NCBI GenBank assembly: GCA_017526905.1
Contig: JAFXQT010000077.1
Coordinates: forward strand, 1 to 64,000
From: Bacteroidaceae bacterium
Lineage (GTDB): Bacteria; Bacteroidota; Bacteroidia; Bacteroidales; Bacteroidaceae
DNA: 64,000 nt
Reading direction: 5' to 3'
The position numbers and the translations under genes were made by a program. Shown piece by piece: positions 1-7,567 of this stretch (positions are counted from its first letter, which is position 1; each line of letters starts with the position of its first letter). A model generated the notes under the pieces. The model saw only the letters and a list, made by a program, of their open reading frames with translations, was not told the DNA's origin and ran no database searches.

Positions 1-211
<211 letters not shown>

Positions 212-223
212 CTAATTGGCGGC

Positions 224-255
224 GCAAAGGTACCTAAAAATAGTGATTATGCAAA
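224..255 (-). promoter_or_regulatory. Bacteroidetes-type promoter of nifJ
   Basis: On the minus strand TACCTTTGC lies at 224-232, matching the -7 consensus TAnnTTTG, and TTTG lies at 252-255 as the -33 element, with 19 bp between them. This predicts a leader of about 40 nt before the nifJ ATG. Confidence 0.7.
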
Positions 256-283
256 GCAAAGGTGGCAAAAAAAAGTGAATGGT

Positions 284-318
284 ACAAAAAACAGCCATTC
301 CCAAGCGGAAATGGCTGT
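284..318 (-). terminator. Rho-independent terminator of the small-peptide/secreted-protein operon
   Basis: ACAGCCATT (291-299) pairs perfectly with AATGGCTGT (310-318) around a 10-base loop. On the minus strand the stem is followed by TTTTTTGT, giving a classic terminator just after the 60-residue peptide gene. Confidence 0.8.
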
Positions 319-339
319 AGTTGTTGCCCGGTAGGTTAT

Positions 340-522
340 CTATTCCCAATCATCGTCCCATGAGACTGGATTGGATGCGCCCCTTTGACCAGACCAAGCC
401 TTTACTTCGGGCGTGTTACCACCCGAACCTTCGCCTATAGGTATTTCTTCGGATAACGCACATATCTTTTCCAAGGCCACCTCTATGATCACTGTCCGTG
501 GCCGTAAATATATTGATTTCAT
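340..522 (-). CDS. Small 60-residue peptide of unknown function, acidic tryptophan-containing C-terminus
   Basis: The peptide starts MKSIYLRPRTVIIEVALEKI and ends VSWDDDWE. Its layout is a basic N-terminus with a 'RPRTVIIEV' strand, a Gly-rich middle (GEGSGG) and an acidic Trp-rich tail. From memory, many short Prevotella and Bacteroides ORFs share this layout ('K-x-Y-x-x-P-x-hydrophobic' start and W-D-D/E-rich end), and no function is known to me. It lies 12 bp downstream of the 989-residue secreted protein and is followed by a strong terminator, so it is probably the last gene of that operon and is genuinely translated. There is no signal peptide or metal-binding motif. It could be a secreted or modified peptide, but the sequence does not prove this. 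Confidence 0.6.
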   Translation of the reverse strand: MKSIYLRPRTVIIEVALEKICALSEEIPIGEGSGGNTPEVKAWSGQRGASNPVSWDDDWE

Positions 523-534
523 AATGCTGAGTGT

Positions 535-3504
535 TTATTTTATAACGATTTTCTTTCCTTCACGAATATACAGGCCAGGCTTCTTTGGCGTTGCCACTTG
601 CCGGCCACTGAGATCATAGATACCATCCGATACGGCTTCGGTGCCTGCCCTGTCTATGCCTGTTGCCACATCGACGAAGATGGAGAAGGCCTTGACCTGC
701 GTAGAACCAGTGTTGCGGAACATGGCACGGAAAGGGTTCAGGCTGACCTTGCCATCGGCGGCCCAAAACTTATTGGATGCAACATAATAGATACCGGCAT
801 AGTCCTCTATGCTCTGAATCGTGTAGCTCCCCTCGGCGCGCCAATTATCGGCGGTAGTGTTATCCACTTGCTGCTCCGTGGTTGCAACAACGGCTGCATC
901 AGAGGCAGAAAGAGTGATGGCCTCGCCCGACATCTTTTTGAATGCAACAGGGCTGCTGGCTGCCACCTCGGCCACTTGTGAGAAAGTCATACTCTCGGCA
1001 TTGGAGGCTTTGAGTGCATAGAACTGCACACTCTCATTGCTGGCAAGGGCAAAGGGCAGGATAATAGTGCCCCAGTCATTACTCATGGCGCGGCTATAGG
1101 TGGCACTTGTTGCTGTGAAACCTTCTTGAATAGCCAGCGGAGCGCCATCGGTGATGACGAAGTTGGCACACGTGCCGTCAACAATGACGTTCTTTGAAAG
1201 TCCGCTGAACTGGTCGGCAGCAGCCGCTTTGATGATTTGGTTGGGAGCGGTGGGCGTCACTTCAACGCCTTTGGCAGCAGCATATTTGTCATCAGTGGCA
1301 TCAAACCAGAGTGCAGCAGGATCGTAGTCGCGCGCCAAGAGGTCTTCGGCCGTACGCAGGCAGGTGAGCGTAACGTCGTCCACGACGAGTTGTGCAGGCG
1401 TGTTGCCTGTTCCTGTCTTTTGGAAGCCGAACACGAGGTCAAAGGGCCTGGCTTCATCCGTCACGTTGAAATCGTAAGTGAGCGTCTGCGCAGCATTTGT
1501 GGCTTTGCCAATGGGATAGGAGGATGTGCCGATGGCGTACTTGGACAGGTTGGTCATATTTTCCAAATTGCTGTTCCACGATAAGGTGAGACGATACTTA
1601 CCCACAGGCAACATCTTCTGCTTGGCAACGGTTAACGTTGTAGCCCCGCTACCCCAGTTCTTGCGCATATATAGTTTCTCGCTGTTGTCATTTTGACGAG
1701 TCTGCAACACGGCCCATGTGTCGGCATCGGCATACGTCACTTCCCACCCTGCAACGTCGTGAATGTTATTGCTGTTTTCATTGTTGAGGGTTGCACCTTC
1801 TTCTGCCTTGAAGTCGAGGTTGGAGCCGAGGAAGGCCGATACATCGAAGTCTGCATCCTGCCCCGTGGCATAGGTGCCGAAAGCGGTGTTGAGGGCGGCG
1901 ATGGCATCCTGCTCGGCAGCATCGGTATTCATGTCGGCATCGGCACCATAGCCTCCTGCGATACCCAGGTTTTCAGAGCCTTCCACCATCGCCTTGTAGC
2001 TTTTGAAAAGCCGCATGGACGCATCGGTTGCATCCATCTGACTGACAAGAGCATCCCTGCGCGCACCATATTCCGATGCCAGACTCACATCATCCAAGGC
2101 CATGGACACCGCATTGACTTTGTCGAGCAAGGATGTCCATGCCCCTTCGCTCATTGTCAAGCGGCTATAGTCGGTGCCGTCTGCAAGGTTGTATTCATCT
2201 TCGAAACGTTCAAGGGCAGCGAGCATCAGCACACGGTTGTCCTTAGCCGTCTGTATCAGCTGACGGGCTGCCTGAATGGCATCAGCGAGTGCATCAACTT
2301 TTGCCGACAGATTCTCCGACGTGGCATTTTGGGCTTCATTGACAGCCGTCTGCAATGCCGACTTCTGCGCAGCGGAGAGCATGTTGGCATCCGTTCCTGC
2401 CAGCAGTCCTTCGGCCTCCGATACATAATTGTCGCGCAGGGAACGAAGAGCCGCATCGGGATCGCCGTAGAAGAGCAGGCTGAAACGGTCGAAAGCAATC
2501 CAGTTGCCTATACAATTGTCCAGCGTGACCCCTATCGTGAGTGTACCGTCCGTGACGGTGGTGCGCACTTTGTACTGGCCATACGCCCCAATCTCTGTCC
2601 GGACATCATTGGCCGTCAGGAACATGCCCGTGCTGGCGGCATCTCCGTTCTTCTGATTGATGTTCTGGCCATACACCGACAGCTCGTACAGTCCGTTTTC
2701 CAGTCCATTCAGCGTCTGACTTATACTGGCATTGGGCAAACCCGCATTCGCTTGCCATTTCTCTGCAAAGCCTTTGCCAGCCTTGTGCGCCCAATCATTA
2801 TCCTGATAGACAATCCCGTCACTGACCCAGCCCGTCGTGTTGCGATACTCAAAGCCCGAGTTGGTGACGGCGTAAGTGACATCGGTGGGCGAATCGACAG
2901 AAGCTGCGTTGTTCAAATCAAAGAGCTCGAACATGCCGACGATACACCATGATTGCTTTACATCGAAAGTTCCCATGATGCCAATCTCGACAGGTGTATT
3001 GTCTGAAACGACCTCGAACTCGACCATATTGCGATACATCTTAGCATCGAAGCAGTTGGCTCCATCTTCCTGTGAATTGGCATAGCCGCCATTGTCGCCA
3101 TCTGTGGGTATGCCACTGATGCTTCCAAGTGTCCTGATGGCTACTTGCGCACCACCGGCCTTAAGGTAGGCCAAGGATTTGGATGCATCGGAATTATAGC
3201 GAAGTCCCTGACGGAAGAAGGAGTAGTTGACCAGTCGGTAGCTGCCCCTCGGGAGTGTAATGGTCTGAAGCATCGAGTAAGAGCTCGTGGTCAGATTGTC
3301 CCATCCGGCGTATGCCTCCGAGGCATAGCCAACGGTGTTATTGCCCCGTTGGGGGGTATTGAAGTTGTTGACCGTCCACCCTGTTGTGCCATCGGAAAGG
3401 GTGGCATTGGTGATATATTGACTTGTGATGTCCTTCTGTGCCCATACATTACCAGTCAGACCCATCAGCACAAAAGTGGCGAGCAGAAATCTTGCGGTTC
3501 TCAT
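535..3504 (-). CDS. Secreted multidomain beta-sandwich protein with C-terminal 'YDLSGR' tail
   Basis: The 989-residue protein has a clear signal peptide (first 22 residues, ending VWAQ). It then has two ligand-binding-like beta-sandwich domains (about 24-200 and 207-350, each beginning 'TNATLSDGTTGW' or 'TNSGFEYRNTTGW'), a helical stretch (350-515) and a third beta domain (about 560-720). A late beta domain contains DWGTIILPFALA, and the C-terminus holds GIYDLSGRQV and ends KKIVIK. Such tails are common on exported Bacteroidales proteins and may be sorting or anchoring signals. No catalytic motif is visible. It lies 31 bp after the metallophosphatase gene and 12 bp before the small peptide, which suggests one transcript. 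It resembles the N-terminal part of the phosphatase at 60369-64000 (same NATLSDG/NANFAND start, RYNSD/SYNSD and QSWCIVG/QSWFICG motifs). Likely role: a surface glycan- or ligand-binding protein, not an established enzyme. Confidence 0.8.
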   Translation of the reverse strand: MRTARFLLATFVLMGLTGNVWAQKDITSQYITNATLSDGTTGWTVNNFNTPQRGNNTVGYASEAYAGWDNLTTSSYSMLQTITLPRGSYRLVNYSFFRQGLRYNSDASKSLAYLKAGGAQVAIRTLGSISGIPTDGDNGGYANSQEDGANCFDAKMYRNMVEFEVVSDNTPVEIGIMGTFDVKQSWCIVGMFELFDLNNAASVDSPTDVTYAVTNSGFEYRNTTGWVSDGIVYQDNDWAHKAGKGFAEKWQANAGLPNASISQTLNGLENGLYELSVYGQNINQKNGDAASTGMFLTANDVRTEIGAYGQYKVRTTVTDGTLTIGVTLDNCIGNWIAFDRFSLLFYGDPDAALRSLRDNYVSEAEGLLAGTDANMLSAAQKSALQTAVNEAQNATSENLSAKVDALADAIQAARQLIQTAKDNRVLMLAALERFEDEYNLADGTDYSRLTMSEGAWTSLLDKVNAVSMALDDVSLASEYGARRDALVSQMDATDASMRLFKSYKAMVEGSENLGIAGGYGADADMNTDAAEQDAIAALNTAFGTYATGQDADFDVSAFLGSNLDFKAEEGATLNNENSNNIHDVAGWEVTYADADTWAVLQTRQNDNSEKLYMRKNWGSGATTLTVAKQKMLPVGKYRLTLSWNSNLENMTNLSKYAIGTSSYPIGKATNAAQTLTYDFNVTDEARPFDLVFGFQKTGTGNTPAQLVVDDVTLTCLRTAEDLLARDYDPAALWFDATDDKYAAAKGVEVTPTAPNQIIKAAAADQFSGLSKNVIVDGTCANFVITDGAPLAIQEGFTATSATYSRAMSNDWGTIILPFALASNESVQFYALKASNAESMTFSQVAEVAASSPVAFKKMSGEAITLSASDAAVVATTEQQVDNTTADNWRAEGSYTIQSIEDYAGIYYVASNKFWAADGKVSLNPFRAMFRNTGSTQVKAFSIFVDVATGIDRAGTEAVSDGIYDLSGRQVATPKKPGLYIREGKKIVIK

Positions 3505-3535
3505 AGTTGTATGTGTGTCTTGTTAGTAATGTGGA

Positions 3536-4963
3536 TTAGAACTGGGCTTGGATGACCTCCTTCACGCCCTCGCCACGTTTGAAGAGGACAACGAAAGCAT
3601 TATTGCTTTGGTTGGGATTGCCATTCGCTGCCACCGTGTAGTCATGAACTTTGTTGTCGCTGTTCACGGTGCTGGTGTAGGTGCGGTCATCGAAGCGGTG
3701 GTAGTGACCTGAGAAGTGCTGCACCTTGCCATCCACCTTTCCTGCGGCCTTCATCATGATGGCCGACAGCGGGTCTTTCTTCAGCGTATTGGCGGACGTA
3801 GCGTCGTTGTAAGCGATGCCGGAAGTGCATGATCCGTAAATGGACGAGCCTGAAGCGGCGATATACTTGCCCACGTCGTTCTGGTCAAGCCACCAGCGAT
3901 TGCAGTCACTTCCAGCCAGCCAGGGATAATGCTGCATCCAGACCGAGGCTTCATTAGCGTGACTCTCTACGAAAGTATTGAGGGCGGTGATTACACCATC
4001 AGGGGGGTAATAGGTTGCTGATGACACCGTCCATGAACCCAATTTTGTAAAAGTACCTTTATATAGTTTTTGGAACCAATAGGTGTGTGCGCAATAAAAA
4101 CGGACGTCTTTGAATTTGAAGGTGAAAGGTTTGGATTGGAAGTCAACCGTCCGTGAATTGTCCTCAAAATAGAAGATATTCTCATCAAAAACGCCCGTAT
4201 TGTTCCAATAGGTGTTGTTGGTAGTGATGGCAGAAAGTGTCTTTTTGTCGGCACTGGCACCACTCGAAGTCACCCCGTAATCAGGGTCGTCGCCCGTCCA
4301 ATAATCTGGACTCAAGTCGTGGTTTCCGGCAATAAAGATGAATGGTATGCCTGCCGTCTTTGCCACCTCAGCCGTAGCATTGAGGAAGTTGGTGTGTGTG
4401 CCGCTACTGCCATCGTCGCCCTTGTCTTGGTCGATGTCGCCGAGACAGAAGATGATACTGGTTTTGGGTACGAGGTTGGGTGCGGTTGTGAAGGTCACTT
4501 TCTTCTGACCATCCTTGCCCATGTTGCAGATGTTGTTCATGATGGTGGTCATGTCCGCTGCACTGGTGCCATCGTGATCGCTGCCTTGATTGATATGGCA
4601 ATCGGAAAAGAACACACCGCAGAACCACACGTCCTCCTCAAAACGGAAGCCGTAGGCCTTATTGTTATACGTAAACACTTTCAGTTCACCATAATTGAGT
4701 TTGGTCGTTATGGGATTGGGGCTTACCTGACTGGCATTCACCGTTTCGCCATCCACCTGCACGGCGGTGATAATTCCGCTGAGGTTTGTACCTGCCGGTA
4801 GCGTTACCGTAGTGAAGCCCTTACTGTTGCGCTCGGCAACATCAGCGTAAGTCACCCCATTGAGCGTGAACGTCATTTCAGAGACTCCCGCCCAGGCACT
4901 TGTTCCTATAGTACACACCAATACTATAAGAACTACTATTCGTAGTAGTTTCATTCGTTTCAT
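3536..4963 (-). CDS. Exported calcineurin-like metallophosphoesterase
   Basis: The 475-residue protein starts MKRMKLLRIVVLIVLVCTIG and has a signal peptide ending SAWAG. The fold's metal ligands are present in order: FFSDCHIN (D-x-H), FCLGDIDQ, IAGNHDLS, MQHYPW and FSGHYHRF (G-H-x-H). It should hydrolyse phosphomono- or diesters in the periplasm or at the surface with a two-metal centre; the substrate cannot be read from sequence. The open frame extends up to 5263, but the extension has no signal peptide, overlaps the ATPase gene and lies upstream of the promoter element at 5016. The start at 4963 (or the next Met at 4954) is therefore preferred. It probably heads a three-gene operon with the secreted protein and the peptide. 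Confidence 0.88.
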   Translation of the reverse strand: MKRMKLLRIVVLIVLVCTIGTSAWAGVSEMTFTLNGVTYADVAERNSKGFTTVTLPAGTNLSGIITAVQVDGETVNASQVSPNPITTKLNYGELKVFTYNNKAYGFRFEEDVWFCGVFFSDCHINQGSDHDGTSAADMTTIMNNICNMGKDGQKKVTFTTAPNLVPKTSIIFCLGDIDQDKGDDGSSGTHTNFLNATAEVAKTAGIPFIFIAGNHDLSPDYWTGDDPDYGVTSSGASADKKTLSAITTNNTYWNNTGVFDENIFYFEDNSRTVDFQSKPFTFKFKDVRFYCAHTYWFQKLYKGTFTKLGSWTVSSATYYPPDGVITALNTFVESHANEASVWMQHYPWLAGSDCNRWWLDQNDVGKYIAASGSSIYGSCTSGIAYNDATSANTLKKDPLSAIMMKAAGKVDGKVQHFSGHYHRFDDRTYTSTVNSDNKVHDYTVAANGNPNQSNNAFVVLFKRGEGVKEVIQAQF

Positions 4964-5015
4964 GAATCGTATAAAAGTGTTAGTTAGTTTGCAGTTAGAT
5001 GCGTTTATGCGGCCA

Positions 5016-5023
5016 CAAAGATA
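5016..5023 (-). promoter_or_regulatory. -7 element upstream of the metallophosphatase gene
   Basis: TATCTTTG on the minus strand matches TAnnTTTG and lies 52 bp before the ATG. A TTTG about 22 bp further upstream (5046-5049) is a slightly wide -33 candidate. Confidence 0.5.
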
Positions 5024-5132
5024 TATGTTTTTCATTACGCGCGCACAAAACTGCTCACTTTTTTTGCTGAATCGGCCTTCTAAACGCCTATAGATGAAGG
5101 CCAAGCGTAACGCACTGAGTTGATGAAATGCA

Positions 5133-6308
5133 TCAGTACAGGAAGCCGAAGAGCCACAGAGGGATGATATTACCATGGCCTTGGGTGATGGAGGCCTGGG
5201 CATAGCTGACGTCGGACGCCTGACGACGGGGCGGAACGTCCAGGACGCGGAAGCGGCGGCCATCGACGAGGAAGGTACCTACGCGGTCGCCTATGCGCAC
5301 ATCGTGATAGGCCCACAGGGCGTTCTGGAAGAAGGTCTCAAAGACATCGATCTCCTCCATGCTGTTGGGGTAGATGGCGTACATCAGGTTGGAGTTGTGC
5401 ATCATAATGCGCGCCGGCTTCTTGGGGAACTCCTCGCCGGGGCGGTAAACAAGATTGATCAGGCGCGCATCGGAAAGGTACTTGATGTAGTTCATCACCG
5501 TGGCGCGCGAGGTCTCGATTTCTGTGGCCAACTGGCTGACGTTGGGTGCCGACGGGCGGTCGATGGCCAACAGGTAGAGCAGTTTCTTCAGCTTGGGCAG
5601 ATACTTTAGTTCCACCTGCTTGATGAGCAGTATATCCACCTCGATCATCATATTCATGGTCTTGAGCAGGTTCTCGGAGAAGTTGCGCTGCTCCAGGAAG
5701 AAGGGGTAGAAGCCGTGGTGCAGGTAGCTCTGGAAGAAGTTCAACGGATTTACCTCGGACAGTACCGTCTCGGCCAGGTCTTCGTGATAGTCCAATATGT
5801 CCGACAGGCTGACACGCTGGAAGTTGCATCCGGTTTTCAAGTTCAGGAACTCGCGGAAGGAGAAGCCGCGCAGGTTATAGCTCTGCACCAGGCCGTTCAG
5901 TTCCGGGTTCTCCTCCTTCAGGCGCATCACGCTCGACCCGGTGAAGACGATACGCAGCCCAGGGTTCTCATCGTGGCAGCGCCGCAATTCGGGACTCCAG
6001 TCGGGCTGTTTGAACACTTGGTCGATAAGCAGCACTTCGCCCCCACCGCTGCGGAACTCGCGGGCAAATTCGGCCAAGCCACGCCCCTGGAAATAGAAGT
6101 TGTTCATGTTCACATACAAGCACTTGCGGCTGCGCAGGTCGAAGTGCTCCTTGGCATACTGCAACAGGAACGAAGTCTTGCCTACGCCGCGCGTACCTTT
6201 GATGCCGATGAGCGGCGCACGCCAGTCTATCTCGTCCATCAGAGCGCGACGGACGGGAAGGTCAGTATGTTCCACCAGATAGGCGTGTGTTCTGAATAAC
6301 GATTCCAT
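5133..6308 (-). CDS. AAA-family ATPase with C-terminal winged-helix-like region (DUF4143-like class)
   Basis: The 391-residue cytoplasmic protein has a Walker A motif GTRGVGKTS near residue 40, a Walker B strand VLLIDQV and a sensor-like IVFTGSS. The helical second half contains 'SQLATEIETSRATVMNYIKYL', which looks like a helix-turn-helix, followed by the 'DARLINLVYRPGEEFPKKPARIMMHN' type region of the Bacteroidales ATPases often annotated DUF4143. Biological roles of this family are poorly defined. The residue after the Walker B Asp is Gln (codon CAA) where I expect the catalytic Glu. The start at 6308 is chosen because the upstream extension is hydrophobic junk and a -7 element lies at 6331. 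The gene stands alone, 169 bp downstream of (and co-oriented with) the metallophosphatase gene. Confidence 0.8.
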   Translation of the reverse strand: MESLFRTHAYLVEHTDLPVRRALMDEIDWRAPLIGIKGTRGVGKTSFLLQYAKEHFDLRSRKCLYVNMNNFYFQGRGLAEFAREFRSGGGEVLLIDQVFKQPDWSPELRRCHDENPGLRIVFTGSSVMRLKEENPELNGLVQSYNLRGFSFREFLNLKTGCNFQRVSLSDILDYHEDLAETVLSEVNPLNFFQSYLHHGFYPFFLEQRNFSENLLKTMNMMIEVDILLIKQVELKYLPKLKKLLYLLAIDRPSAPNVSQLATEIETSRATVMNYIKYLSDARLINLVYRPGEEFPKKPARIMMHNSNLMYAIYPNSMEEIDVFETFFQNALWAYHDVRIGDRVGTFLVDGRRFRVLDVPPRRQASDVSYAQASITQGHGNIIPLWLFGFLY

Positions 6309-6330
6309 TGTAAGGGGTGGGTTGCGGCGA

Positions 6331-6338
6331 CAAAGGTA
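6331..6338 (-). promoter_or_regulatory. -7 element of the AAA ATPase gene
   Basis: TACCTTTG on the minus strand lies 22 bp before the start codon. TTGC at 6356-6359 (17 bp gap) is a possible -33 box. Confidence 0.5.
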
Positions 6339-6367
6339 AGTAAAAAAGCTGAATTGCAATGTCAGAG

Positions 6368-7360
6368 TTAGCAAAAAAAATGATAACCATGAAGTGCCAC
6401 CCACCCCATCGTCATTCGGAAGTTCACTTCGACGCAGGGATGCAGTGCCAGCGCACCGTCATGGCGGACCACCATCATATCAACGCCAAGCGGACCCTGA
6501 AATTGTGGAAAGGATTCGGTCTGTAACGGCTGTAACAATTGGGCAAGCAACTGCTGCAAGTGGCCGATGGCAGCATCCAGCAGGCCGAGAGGGATATGGC
6601 AAGCCAGGCGTTGGCGCTTGTCCTGTTCCGGAGCCACGAGGTTGCCGGCATAGACACCGCCCGCCGTGGTCTGGAACAGCGAGAGCCCCTCGTAGGCGAT
6701 ACGCCCGTCGGGGTGCAGCCAGAACTCGGCCGCCAAGTCCTGCACCTTGTCATAGAAGGGCTCGGCCATGACATAGCCCTGCTGGCGCAGGGTGCGTCGC
6801 AGCCACGCCTCTGTCTTCACGTCCAGCCGTCCGCCATGCGCAGGATGCAGGCCGCGCCCGCTCCCACTCCACGGCTGCTTGAAGATAGTCTCTGTCAGAC
6901 GGGCATGCACGGCTTCGGCCTGCTCCATGGTGTGGCAGCAGAAGGCCTCACCCACCATGCGAGCGTCGGCCTGACAGCGCTGACGCACCTGCTGCAACAA
7001 TGTGGCGGCGGTGGCGCGCCCGGAGAGGTGGCGGAAACGGCTGAGCCATGAGTCGGTGGGCAGGCAAGAGGGGTGGATACCCAGTGCACGCAACTGCTGC
7101 ACCACCAAGGGGTCCCAGCCCCAAGGTAGCACCGAACTGACACGCGCTGACCATGGGTCGGCAGCAGAGAAAAGCACCTGCCCAGCGGCATCCGTCACCG
7201 TGCCGTCGCGCCGCAGGATAAGGTCGTCTGGCCCTGCCCAGCATCGTGGCAAGTCCTGCAAGCGGGTGGCCATGGCCAATGCCGAGGCCGGCGGTGTGTA
7301 GTGAGGGTTGCCACTGGCCAGTGCCAAATCGTGTTCGGGGTTGAAGAAGAGGAGACGCAT
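6368..7360 (-). CDS. ATP-grasp-like cytoplasmic protein, function unknown
   Basis: The 330-residue protein starts MRLLFFNPEHDLALASGNPH. The stretch FKQPWSGSGRGL looks like an ATP-grasp lysine plus glycine-rich loop. The C-terminal CVEVNFRMTMG resembles the Glu/Asn metal-ligand region (E-x-N) of that fold, and AEPFYDKVQD fits the middle strand. ATP-grasp enzymes ligate a carboxylate to an amine or thiol through an acyl phosphate; no substrate can be proposed here. The start at 7360 is preferred because everything upstream in frame is coded by a heptamer microsatellite. I recall similar uncharacterised proteins in other Bacteroidales. Assignment to the ATP-grasp fold rests on motifs only. Confidence 0.65.
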   Translation of the reverse strand: MRLLFFNPEHDLALASGNPHYTPPASALAMATRLQDLPRCWAGPDDLILRRDGTVTDAAGQVLFSAADPWSARVSSVLPWGWDPLVVQQLRALGIHPSCLPTDSWLSRFRHLSGRATAATLLQQVRQRCQADARMVGEAFCCHTMEQAEAVHARLTETIFKQPWSGSGRGLHPAHGGRLDVKTEAWLRRTLRQQGYVMAEPFYDKVQDLAAEFWLHPDGRIAYEGLSLFQTTAGGVYAGNLVAPEQDKRQRLACHIPLGLLDAAIGHLQQLLAQLLQPLQTESFPQFQGPLGVDMMVVRHDGALALHPCVEVNFRMTMGWVALHGYHFFC

Positions 7361-7435
7361 GATAGAGAGAGTAGAGAGTAGAGAGTAAAGAGTAAAGAGT
7401 AAAGAGTAGAGAGCAGAGGGGATAGTGAGGGGGGT
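7361..7435 (-). repeat. Heptamer microsatellite directly upstream of the ATP-grasp start codon
   Basis: The stretch is a run of AGAGAGT/AGAGTAA/AGAGTAG units (plus-strand reading) that ends only a few bases from the ATG. In coding-strand terms it is a pyrimidine-rich leader of CTTTACT/CTCTACT units. Copy-number change would alter the leader length. Confidence 0.8.
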
Positions 7436-7444
7436 AAGGGTGCG

Positions 7445-7453
7445 GCAAAGGTA
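7445..7453 (-). promoter_or_regulatory. -7 element of the ATP-grasp gene
   Basis: TACCTTTGC on the minus strand is a full match to TAnnTTTGC. The transcript would therefore begin just before the microsatellite and carry it in the 5' leader. No good -33 box is visible. Confidence 0.55.
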
Positions 7454-7516
7454 GTGAAAGCACACCTTTCGTAAAAGTTTTTTCGCTTTTTCTTCTTCTC
7501 AGTGGCAAAAAATGAC

Positions 7517-7525
7517 TTACTTTGC
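7517..7525 (+). promoter_or_regulatory. -7-like element of the decarboxylase gene
   Basis: TTACTTTGC differs from TAnnTTTGC at one position and lies 42 bp before the ATG at 7568. It supports that start over an in-frame ATG at 7502, which lies upstream of the element. Confidence 0.45.
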
Positions 7526-7567
7526 AACTGGAAAGGACAGTACACGAATAAAACAATAAGCAATCCT

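Noticed and set aside
4964..5263. N-terminal extension of the metallophosphatase frame
   Set aside because: It overlaps the ATPase gene, lacks family similarity and lies upstream of the promoter element. The signal peptide starts at 4963.
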